Shown: piece after piece, positions 37,442 to 44,579 of the stretch
How positions within the stretch are numbered: the stretch's first letter is position 1
Layout of the letters: the number at the start of each line of letters is the position of its first letter
NCBI RefSeq assembly: GCF_000513135.1
Contig: NZ_BAUV01000005.1
Coordinates: 109,130-173,129 of the forward strand
DNA: 64,000 nt
Reading direction: 5' to 3'
Source: Halalkalibacter akibai JCM 9157
Lineage (GTDB): Bacteria; Bacillota; Bacilli; Bacillales; Bacillaceae_D
The notes under the pieces: model-generated
What the model was told of the DNA's origin: nothing
The model's database searches: none
The model's input: the letters and a program-made list of their open reading frames with translations, nothing else
Made by a program: the position numbers and the translations under genes

Positions 37442-37996
37442 CTACAAATTTTCTACAGGTATAATATCTGAAATGAGCGGAGAATTTATTGAAAAAAGAC
37501 AATACAAGTCAGTAACACCATGTTGCAGTTTGTAATTTTGTATAATAAAGCCTTCATACCCATGCTGAATAAGGCTTGTACGAAATTTTTCATTGGCTTC
37601 CTCCATATTTAAAAGGGTAGCATTATCTTTCCAGGTGAAATCTCTTTTTCTTGCATGAATATATTCGCAATATTTGTCACGATCATTCATAAACAAATCA
37701 TAAGAATCGTTGGTATTAGAATCATAAACTTTAAGGTTTGGTTCATCTATAAATATTTTGTAAATAAAGCCAGTTACCGGCTTATCAACTTGGATCACTT
37801 TAGGTTTTCCATCTTCCCAAAATTCCGTTTCTGACTTTTGATAAACTGTCTCCGTTCCGATCGCATAAGGCTTAGCCGAATGAATATCAGATGTAAGCCA
37901 ATATCCAATTGTACCTATAACGTTATCGACGTTTTGGGTCTTTACTTCACTAGTGAAATCTTCCACTTTATTCATAGTACCAAAATAAGCAATCAT
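37442..37996 (-). CDS. possible ADP-ribosyltransferase-fold protein
   Basis: 184 residues from ATG 37996, behind AGGAGG. Early YFGTMNKVEDF and later IGTIGYWLTSDIHSAKPYA look like the H-G-T and Gly-x-tyr-hydrophobic-T segments of ADP-ribosyltransferase-like folds, and GYEGFIIQNYKLQHGVTDLYCLF resembles the final strands of ART-PolyVal-type domains. A catalytic Glu is not obvious. The residues before MIAYFGT in the longer frame are probably untranslated. Low certainty; otherwise an orphan protein with no clear partner. Confidence 0.4.
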   Translation of the reverse strand: MIAYFGTMNKVEDFTSEVKTQNVDNVIGTIGYWLTSDIHSAKPYAIGTETVYQKSETEFWEDGKPKVIQVDKPVTGFIYKIFIDEPNLKVYDSNTNDSYDLFMNDRDKYCEYIHARKRDFTWKDNATLLNMEEANEKFRTSLIQHGYEGFIIQNYKLQHGVTDLYCLFSINSPLISDIIPVENL

Positions 37997-38280
37997 TTTT
38001 TCATACCTCCTAATTCTAAATTGCCCAATTCTGAGGCTTATCATTTATCTATATAATTTAAAAATGTCAAAAAGGGTCTCAACGCACGGCATCGCTGATC
38101 ACAACCTAATCAATGCGTTTTGCATTTCGCGGAGAGCACGTAGCGTTCGTGGAACAAACTGTTTTAGGAGCTGTTCTCCTTGAGCCTGAACGGATCAAAA
38201 ATTGAAATTTACAGGTAAAAACATATGATTTTAAAAAAAGGGATAAACTGAAGAAAGAATGAAGAAAGGAGATGTGAAAG

Positions 38281-38388
38281 ATGACCAAAAAATATAATAA
38301 AGGCGGCAGCCGTAATCAAAACGCACCAGAATTACACGGCAAAGAGCCTGTTAGCGGTGATAACAATAAAGGGAATAAAAAGAGATAA
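38281..38388 (+). CDS. 35-residue hydrophilic small protein
   Basis: Lys/Asn/Gly-rich peptide starting MTKKYNKGGSRNQ and ending NNKGNKKR, with AAAGGAGATG upstream of the ATG. Small proteins of this style (for example DUF3941-like) are common in Bacillus and often spore associated. A strong terminator follows. Confidence 0.6.
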   Translation: MTKKYNKGGSRNQNAPELHGKEPVSGDNNKGNKKR

Positions 38389-38411
38389 AGGCTTTTAGTA
38401 CTTTCTAAAAC

Positions 38412-38447
38412 AGAAACCTGTAGCTTAGAAGAAAGCTACAGGTTTCC
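38412..38447. terminator. bidirectional terminator
   Basis: GAAACCTGTAGCTT / AAGCTACAGGTTTC perfect stem between two convergent genes. Confidence 0.85.
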
Positions 38448-38451
38448 TGAT

Positions 38452-40050
38452 CTATTTATTCATACGAACATCACGTACATAGAAGTAACCACTAGGATAT
38501 TGCCAGAAGTCTTCTACTTCTGAACGGACACTAGAGAGGTTATCTGGGAAGTAAAGGTATGCATAAGGAGATTCATCTGCTAATTTATTTTGTACTTCTT
38601 CGTATAAATTAACACGAGTTTTATAGTCACTTTCTTGACGCGCAGCTTCAAGAAGTTCATCTAACTCAGCGTTGACAATACGAGAGCGATTTCCTGGTGC
38701 TCCAACATTGTCAGAGTGAAAGACCGGATACAAACCATAGTCAGCGTCAAGTGTAACAGTTCCCCAGCTTCCAAGGAATATCTCAGATTGACCTAAACCA
38801 GCTCGTTCAAGGTAAGTTCCATACTCATATGTATCTATACTTACAGTAATTCCTAGTTCACTTAATTGAGCTTGCAAAGCAACAGCTAAATCTTGACGTT
38901 CACGGTTATCATCCGTTAATAAAGTGACATCAAAACCATCAGCATAACCAGCTTCGGCAAGGAGTGATTTGGCTTCTTCAAGATCATATTCAATGGAATT
39001 AATGTTGTCGCTATAACCGTTAATGCGTGGAGAAATTGGACCATGAGCTGGAATTCCAGCACCATCAATTATTCCTTGTACAAGAGCATCTTTATCAATC
39101 GCCATGTGGATAGCTCGGCGAACATTCACATCATCAAACGGCTCAACTTCTGTATTAAAACCAAGATAAGCAAGTCGTGCACTATTAATTTGTTGAACCT
39201 TTGTTTCAGTATTGCTTTCAAGTCGAGTGATGTCGCTCGGGAACACCGTTAAGTTAATGTCAATGCCTCCGGTCTCAAGTTCGGCAATTCGAGTTGCACT
39301 CTCAGGTATGACTCTAAATGTTAGCTTATCTACGTTAGCTGCATCTTCACCCCAATACTCTTCATTGTTAGAAAGAGAAACAGAGTTTCCTGGGTCTTGG
39401 CTTTCAAATTTGAAAGAACCAGTTCCGGATGGGTGTTCGTTAACTGCCGCAAAAGGATTGCCGCCATTAGCTAAGTCTTCATAAGATTGTTCAATCAAAG
39501 TCGGACTAATAATACTTCCTGCGGTGTGAGCTAAATGAGAAGGAAGAGGTGCAAATGGAAATTCTGTCTCGATATGCACAGTATATTCATCTACTACGCG
39601 TACCTCTGTAACCATTCCAAATAAAAAGGCAACAGGAGAAGCAACTTCAGGATCACGCACTCGATCAAGGCTTAATTTAACAGCCTCTGCATTTAATTCA
39701 GACCCGTCATGAAAGTAAACACCTTCACGAATTTTAGCTTCCCAAACAGTATCTTCAATTTGTTCCAAATTTTCAGCTAATCTTAGTTGAATGTTAGAAT
39801 TTGAATCAAGATACACAAGTCCATCATAAATTGCGGCATTAATGGTATTAGCAACTGCTTCGTTTGCTCCATGTGGATCAAGAGAGACTGGATCAGAAGC
39901 GACACCGATCTGAACATCTTCAGCTGTCGTTTGAGAAGTTGGTTCTTCTGTTATCAATTCTGGAGTAGAGTCATTGCTACAAGCTGCTATTACTAGACTC
40001 ATTGCGACTAATAAAATAACAGCCAAATACTTTGATGATAGGTGTTTCAT
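38452..40050 (-). CDS. oligopeptide/nickel-type ABC substrate-binding lipoprotein
   Basis: 532-residue extracellular solute-binding protein, family 5 (DppE/OppA/AppA type). Lipoprotein signal with lipobox IAAC (Cys about 24). VWEAKIREGVYFHDGSELNAEAVKLSLDRV is the family's signature near residue 105. C-terminal AYLYFPDNLSSVR is also typical. No ABC permease or ATPase genes are adjacent, so it must feed a transporter encoded elsewhere. CTTAGGAGGA precedes the ATG on the minus strand. Confidence 0.9.
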   Translation of the reverse strand: MKHLSSKYLAVILLVAMSLVIAACSNDSTPELITEEPTSQTTAEDVQIGVASDPVSLDPHGANEAVANTINAAIYDGLVYLDSNSNIQLRLAENLEQIEDTVWEAKIREGVYFHDGSELNAEAVKLSLDRVRDPEVASPVAFLFGMVTEVRVVDEYTVHIETEFPFAPLPSHLAHTAGSIISPTLIEQSYEDLANGGNPFAAVNEHPSGTGSFKFESQDPGNSVSLSNNEEYWGEDAANVDKLTFRVIPESATRIAELETGGIDINLTVFPSDITRLESNTETKVQQINSARLAYLGFNTEVEPFDDVNVRRAIHMAIDKDALVQGIIDGAGIPAHGPISPRINGYSDNINSIEYDLEEAKSLLAEAGYADGFDVTLLTDDNRERQDLAVALQAQLSELGITVSIDTYEYGTYLERAGLGQSEIFLGSWGTVTLDADYGLYPVFHSDNVGAPGNRSRIVNAELDELLEAARQESDYKTRVNLYEEVQNKLADESPYAYLYFPDNLSSVRSEVEDFWQYPSGYFYVRDVRMNK

Positions 40051-40388
40051 GTAAATCCTCCTAAGCTTTCTTTTAAATTAGTAAAAACAGATAGGGATTA
40101 TAGTATATAATTCGAAACTGGTTGTCAATTTATTTGAATTGACATTGGAAGAGTAGGAGCGGTCTTTTGCTTCCTTTGTACATTAAAGTGTAAGGTTCAA
40201 CACATAATTTCACATTTGAGATCCAAAAGCCCTACTTCCGAGCCTGACAGGAAGTAGGGCTTTTTATTAATTTATCGACAAAATTTAACAATAATTAGTA
40301 TAATAGTAATAAAGGTATAAAAATAACAGATGCTAGTAAGTTAGGATAGTACTAAATTAAATATGAACTATTAGGAGTGAACAAAAAC
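40051..40388. other. intergenic with REP-like phrase and terminator
   Basis: A degenerate REP-like phrase lies at 40149-40172 (GAGCGGTCTTTTGCTTCC). A terminator-like hairpin AAAAGCCCTACTTCC / GGAAGTAGGGCTTTTT is at 40222-40264. A -10 box TATAAT (40299-40304) serves the next gene. Confidence 0.55.
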
Positions 40389-40898
40389 ATGAACAGTTCT
40401 TTACATTCTATCATTCTTCCTTCCACAATTAGAGGAAGAGGTATACATACGAATATAATTCCTACAGTATGCAATCTAAAAAATATGCTTAGCAAACTTA
40501 CTTCAGTGAACGGTGATTATACTCAACTTAAACAATGGGAAAAGAGAAGTTACCAGGCCTACCAGGTAGATAAAATTAAAGGTCTGCTCTTAGAATCAAC
40601 CGAGTCAGAACAAATTCAAATCATAAGACGCCATATATTAAACGGTCATCCAGCAGAGTTCGGAGCTAGTTGTTTAGATATATACTTAGTCGCATTTGTG
40701 GCGGAGAATATTGGTGTGGGTAAGGAAGTCTTCTTTGATTACATCATAAAAGAGGGGATCTCTGAAAAAACAAATAGTGCTCAGGCTATTTGGCAGGTTG
40801 GTAAAGGAGATGGAGTGTTTTTAGGTATCCTCAATGAAGATGGATCAGTGAAAGATTGGAATTATATTGCCGCATGGGTGAAAGGAACGACTCTTTAA
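40389..40898 (+). CDS. unrecognised 169-residue protein
   Basis: Start at 40389, eleven bases after AGGAG; an in-frame GTG at 40377 is also possible. Mostly helical, with ILNGHPAEFGASCLDIYLVAFVAENIGVGKEVFFDYII in the middle and a C-terminal strand-rich GVFLGILNEDGSVKDWNYIAAWVKG. No domain I recognise. It has its own promoter and stands between the oligopeptide-binding gene and the riboswitch island, so it may be the first island gene. Confidence 0.6.
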   Translation: MNSSLHSIILPSTIRGRGIHTNIIPTVCNLKNMLSKLTSVNGDYTQLKQWEKRSYQAYQVDKIKGLLLESTESEQIQIIRRHILNGHPAEFGASCLDIYLVAFVAENIGVGKEVFFDYIIKEGISEKTNSAQAIWQVGKGDGVFLGILNEDGSVKDWNYIAAWVKGTTL

Positions 40899-40979
40899 CC
40901 TTGTAATAATATGACATATTTAAGTGGATTGGAAAGTTAATTACAAAGTAATTACTAGGTAAAAAGTTATAAAAGTTAG

Positions 40980-41196
40980 GGATAAAGCAAGTAAATAAAC
41001 ATACAGATGCTATTGAGTATCTGAATCAAGTATTTGAGTATGAAACGCAGTTTAACCTCGCTTTGAATGACTTAATAGAAAGCATTCCACAAAGTGCAAC
41101 TAAGAAAAATGAGTATCTGTTTAAAGTTTCTCTTTCCGAAAGAGAATTAATTAATTCACTGTCACTGAACCTTCCTGTTGCTTCCTTCCCATAATA
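40980..41196 (+). pseudogene. startless coding remnant
   Basis: An open plus-strand frame of about 70 codons (HTDAIEYLNQVFEYETQFNLAL ... SLNLPVASFP, read in part) ends at 41196. It has protein-like composition but no start codon, and a stop precedes it. Probably the tail of a lost gene. Confidence 0.4.
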
Positions 41197-41289
41197 AGAG
41201 ACAGAAGCCCTGTTACTCTTTGACAAGTAACAGGATTTTTTTTAGAAATTAAAATAATACGACAAAAAACGACAACTCCTCTATCGTTC

Positions 41290-41301
41290 ATATGGTATAA
41301 A
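41290..41301 (+). promoter_or_regulatory. extended -10 promoter of the riboswitch transcript
   Basis: TGGTATAAA (TGn plus TATAAA at 41296-41301) lies about 30 bases before the GEMM aptamer. The -35 is weak (ACGACA-like, at a long spacing), consistent with an extended -10 promoter. Confidence 0.5.
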
Positions 41302-41333
41302 AGTATTGTGAACCAAAGACCTAATTTAATATG

Positions 41334-41422
41334 ACGATTGAAAATAGCAAATTTATCGAAAGGTAAAGACGCAAAGCTACGAGTCTAAAGTCCTGTAGGA
41401 CAACGATAGTCGGGTTGCCAAT
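41334..41422 (+). promoter_or_regulatory. GEMM-I cyclic-dinucleotide riboswitch
   Basis: Matches the GEMM-I aptamer: AGCAAATTTATCGAAAGGTA, then GACGCAAAGCTA, a variable arm with GTCCTGTAGGAC, and TCGGGTTGCC. The GAAA tetraloop, the GACGCAAAGC core and the 3' GGGTTGCC are all in place, and ATTG/CAAT closes the base stem. GEMM-I RNAs sense c-di-GMP, and a subgroup senses 3',3'-cGAMP. The base aligned to the specificity position (G20 in V. cholerae Vc2) is A here, paired to U (TAGC/GCTA). Confidence 0.93.
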
Positions 41423-41441
41423 TTGTAGTTTTTATTTGGCT

Positions 41442-41472
41442 ATCCTTAACACGTTAGGGATGGTCTTTTTTA
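41442..41472 (+). terminator. riboswitch terminator
   Basis: ATCCTTAA CACG TTAGGGAT followed by a T6 run (41466-41471). Upstream TTTGGCTATCC can instead pair with the 3' end of the aptamer (GGTTGCCAA), a candidate antiterminator, so ligand binding should favour termination. Confidence 0.85.
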
Positions 41473-41513
41473 TAGGGAATAAGTACACAGCTTACAAGAA
41501 AAGGGGGATGACT

Positions 41514-41531
41514 AAGTAATTATAATTACTT
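41514..41531 (+). promoter_or_regulatory. perfect palindrome between ribosome site and start codon
   Basis: AAGTAATTATAATTACTT lies between AAAAGGGGG (41499-41507) and the ATG at 41545. A tiny reading frame ATG-ACT-AAG-TAA (41508-41519) starts right after the G-run. If the hairpin forms it brings the ribosome site close to the real ATG; otherwise the spacing (37 bases) is too long. Confidence 0.5.
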
Positions 41532-41544
41532 ACTCAACTATTAA

Positions 41545-42390
41545 ATGTTAAATTCAAAATTAAAGAAAAACTCTCTTGAAACGTTAAAAAAATTAAATAA
41601 CCAGTATTCAGAACTGGGAGAGATTGTTCAAACAAATTCAATTGAATTACTAGACATACGAAATGATTCTTCCAATTCCATTAAAGAGATTGAAAACTAT
41701 GTTAATACTTTGGCTAATAAACCAAAAGAATTTGATATCACGTTCGCTGAAGTGAAGATCTATATGGAAAAATTCCAAGCCATATTAGATATTGAGTATG
41801 ACGAGAAAAAAGCCAATCAAATTAGTGGTGGTATTGCAGGAGCTGGAGTAGCGATGGGTGCAGGTGTTGCTGCATTTGGACCAACGGCTGCTTTAGCAGT
41901 AGCAACGACTTTTGGAACAGCCTCAACAGGTACGGCAATTTCTGCTCTATCAGGAGCTGCGGCAACAAAAGCAGCCCTTGCTTGGCTAGGGGGAGGAGCT
42001 CTGGCTGCAGGTGGCGGTGGAATGGTCGCTGGAAAAGCGCTTCTAGCTTTGGCAGGCCCAGTTGGTTGGGCGATAGGGGGAAGTGCTTTAGTAGGGGGAG
42101 CATTATTTGCAAACAAGAAAAATAAAGATCTTGCAGTTCAAGCTCAAAATGAATCGATAGAAGTTCAGAAACAAATAGCGATTTTGGATGCTGCTAACAT
42201 TGAAATTCACGAATTAATTGAACTGAATACCTTACATTTAGCTAATATTGAACAACAATTGGCTTTACTTACCGAAACGGGGCCAAGTGATTACGGTGAT
42301 TTCACTGTAGAACAAAAACAAGAAATAGGAAGTTTGGTTAACAATACGTTGTCCTTATCTAAACTGATCAATAAGAAGGTAGGAAAATAA
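41545..42390 (+). CDS. glycine-zipper membrane-active protein A
   Basis: 281 residues. An N-terminal coiled coil (1-90) is followed by a ~95-residue Gly/Ala-rich hydrophobic block (about 93-188) with many GxxxG steps, for example GGIAGAGVAMGAGVAAFGP and LGGGALAAGGGGMVAGK. A second helical coil makes the C-terminus. Such zippers insert into or permeabilise membranes in colicin-like and abortive-infection effectors. First gene behind the GEMM-I riboswitch; the next gene starts one base after its stop. Family not recognised; function inferred only from composition. Confidence 0.65.
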   Translation: MLNSKLKKNSLETLKKLNNQYSELGEIVQTNSIELLDIRNDSSNSIKEIENYVNTLANKPKEFDITFAEVKIYMEKFQAILDIEYDEKKANQISGGIAGAGVAMGAGVAAFGPTAALAVATTFGTASTGTAISALSGAAATKAALAWLGGGALAAGGGGMVAGKALLALAGPVGWAIGGSALVGGALFANKKNKDLAVQAQNESIEVQKQIAILDAANIEIHELIELNTLHLANIEQQLALLTETGPSDYGDFTVEQKQEIGSLVNNTLSLSKLINKKVGK

Positions 42391-42391
42391 G

Positions 42392-43897
42392 GTGACTTCT
42401 CATTTTCAATACGCAAAAGATCAGGTGATCGGTTCAACTGTTGACTTATTGAATCAAACGAGAATACAACAGTTAGAAAAGGAACTAACAAGGATTCTAA
42501 ATGATGAAAGTGTAAAACTTAGTCATCAAGACCAAAGTCTATTGGAAGCTTTAGCTCAATTAGATAAGGTTAAAGACTTCTTAGGGAAGCCAGAAAATAT
42601 TTTAGGCAGTGATCTAACTAAACATGGTGAGATTGCTGAACAAATAGAAGTTCATATCCGTAATGCAAAAAATCTTATAAACGGGAAAGCTGCTTCTGCT
42701 ACATTTGATCAGGTAGGCAGAACGGCTCCTGAAGATTACATAATAGATGGTGTGAACGTTCAATCAAAATTTATTAATGGAATTAATAATAACTTAGACC
42801 ATGTTTTAAAACATATGGACAAGTACGCTGAATTTGGAAGAGATGGTTCGTATTATCAAATTCCTAAAGATACACATCGGGTTATTCAGCAAATTTTAGA
42901 TGGAAACCCACCGGCAGACCTAAATGAAAGAACAATTAATAAGATACTTGAAAAAGTACAAGAGATTGAAAAGCAATCTGGTAAATCATTCTTAGAAGTT
43001 GTCAAACCTTCTATCTCAGATTATGGAGACGTACAACAAGGGAAAGCTCAGGATACGGTTAATAATCATGAAGATGATATTAATAAGATGAATAACGAAA
43101 ATAAAGAAGAGATTAGTAAAAAGGCAGATAAAGAAAGAGAGCAGGCACAACAAGATGGTAAACCTAGTATGTCAGAAGGATTGAAGGCAGGATTAATCGG
43201 GGCTGCAATTGGTGGTAGCTTAAACATCGCCATGTTTATCTATAAAAATCATAAAGCAGGCAAAAGCATCTCTCAGTACAGTGAACAAGATTGGAAAGAT
43301 TTAGGGATCAACTTCGCAAAAGGAAGTGCGAAGGGTGGGGTAACCGGTTTTTCCATTTATGGTTTAACAAATTTCACGAGCATGGGAGCCCCGATGGCAA
43401 GTGCTTTTGTTTCTGCCAGTTTCGGAGTTTCTCAATTAGCCCTCGACTATAAAGCTGGAAAAATAGATTTAAACGAATTCGTTGCACAAGGACAAATTGT
43501 CTGCTTAGAGTCAGGAATGGTTGCTTTAGGTGCTGCTGTTGGCCAAGCATTAATCCCAATTCCAATCGCAGGTACGTTAATTGGTAGCTTTGCAACAAGT
43601 GCATTAATGAATCTAACGAAAGAGCATTTATCGGAAAGCGAAAAAGAAGTCACCGCTAAACTACAAGAAATATATGACGAAGCCTTAAATAAAATATCCT
43701 ACGAACACCAAAAGATTGTAAAAGCCATTCTAGAAGAGTACGAAAGACTAGGAACCATTACAGAAATGGCCTTTAATTTTGAATGTAACGCAATGTTTAG
43801 GTTTGATTATAGTAAGAAGCTTGCCATTGAATATGGGGTTGCAGACGATAAAATTTTACAATCTCTAGAAGATGTAGATGATCTCTTTCTGAATTAA
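42392..43897 (+). CDS. large helical protein with two glycine-zipper segments
   Basis: 501 residues, GTG start one base after the previous stop. The N-terminal ~90 residues are helical. A central module, DYIIDGVNVQSKFINGINNNLDHVL with YGRDGSYYQIPKD-like sequence (about 110-165), is followed by a charged linker, then GLKAGLIGAAIGGSLNIAMFI (about 265) and VALGAAVGQALIPIPIAGTL (about 375) as glycine-zipper helices. The C-terminus is helical. It resembles uncharacterised proteins from conflict islands in my memory, but I cannot name a family. Co-transcribed with the gene before it under the riboswitch. Confidence 0.65.
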   Translation: MTSHFQYAKDQVIGSTVDLLNQTRIQQLEKELTRILNDESVKLSHQDQSLLEALAQLDKVKDFLGKPENILGSDLTKHGEIAEQIEVHIRNAKNLINGKAASATFDQVGRTAPEDYIIDGVNVQSKFINGINNNLDHVLKHMDKYAEFGRDGSYYQIPKDTHRVIQQILDGNPPADLNERTINKILEKVQEIEKQSGKSFLEVVKPSISDYGDVQQGKAQDTVNNHEDDINKMNNENKEEISKKADKEREQAQQDGKPSMSEGLKAGLIGAAIGGSLNIAMFIYKNHKAGKSISQYSEQDWKDLGINFAKGSAKGGVTGFSIYGLTNFTSMGAPMASAFVSASFGVSQLALDYKAGKIDLNEFVAQGQIVCLESGMVALGAAVGQALIPIPIAGTLIGSFATSALMNLTKEHLSESEKEVTAKLQEIYDEALNKISYEHQKIVKAILEEYERLGTITEMAFNFECNAMFRFDYSKKLAIEYGVADDKILQSLEDVDDLFLN

Positions 43898-43959
43898 GGA
43901 TAACTGGAACAGTGCTGGCTACCAAAAGTAAAATAGGAGAAAAAAGGAGATTGAAAAAT

Positions 43960-44292
43960 ATGGGAACTAGATTAGAAAATAATGATAGGAAGAATATTGA
44001 TAAGACATTAAATGACCTACAATTGATCCTTCAATCACTAGATCAGACTCTACAAAATATTCAATCTCCTAACTTAAGAAGGAAGTTAAGCAATATAAAA
44101 AAGCAATTATCAAGTTTTAAATCAGAAGTTGTAGAGGCTGAACTTGACTATCGTCACTCTTTGGATAGAGAAGTCAAAAGGAGAATGAGGCTTGATGATG
44201 AAAGATTCCGAACAAATTATAACCATAATACAGATGGACGAATGAAAGGTGTTTATTATTCTGGTCATGGTGATATGGGGAGAAAACGGTGA
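43960..44292 (+). CDS. small coiled-coil protein
   Basis: 110 residues from ATG 43960, nine bases after AAAGGAGA; a GTG at 43912 is also in frame but has no ribosome site. The first 75 residues form a long amphipathic coil (KNIDKTLNDLQLILQSLDQTLQ); the tail is Arg/Asp/Tyr/Gly-rich. Third gene of the riboswitch unit; could be a scaffold or regulator for the two zipper proteins. Confidence 0.6.
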   Translation: MGTRLENNDRKNIDKTLNDLQLILQSLDQTLQNIQSPNLRRKLSNIKKQLSSFKSEVVEAELDYRHSLDREVKRRMRLDDERFRTNYNHNTDGRMKGVYYSGHGDMGRKR

Positions 44293-44411
44293 GAAATCAT
44301 AATATATCTACCAATAAAAATGATTTAGGTTGGTTTTAACATAATATAAGTTTTTCAGTATATATAGCTACTAGAAAATTATTTACTGTTTAATATGATC
44401 TTTACTACATG

Positions 44412-44500
44412 AAGCAGGAAGGTTATATAAGCTTCTCTGCTTCTATTTATTTAGGCTAATGTAGATCTTTTCCTAATTAAGCAATTAGTGGTGCTATAAT
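44412..44500 (+). promoter_or_regulatory. weak terminator and new promoter inside the island
   Basis: The hairpin GAAGCAG ... CTGCTTC (44409-44446) with a T-rich tail ends the first unit. TGCTATAAT at 44492-44500 is a perfect extended -10 (TGn-TATAAT), about 80 bases before the next ATG. So the genes from 44580 on have their own promoter as well as any read-through from the riboswitch unit. Confidence 0.55.
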
Positions 44501-44579
44501 TCTCAAATAATTAATTATATATCTAACAATTAAACTCTCTCTAACAAATGACCCAATTAATAAAGGAGAAAGACCTAGC

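Noticed and set aside
38106..38288. 60-residue minus-strand frame near 38.2 kb
   Set aside because: Mixed hydrophobic and Arg/Cys-rich halves, no ribosome site, overlaps the start of a better small plus-strand gene.
41817..42116. Ala/Pro-rich and Leu-rich minus-strand frames in the first zipper gene
   Set aside because: They arise from the repetitive Gly/Ala codons of the plus-strand gene and have no start signals.
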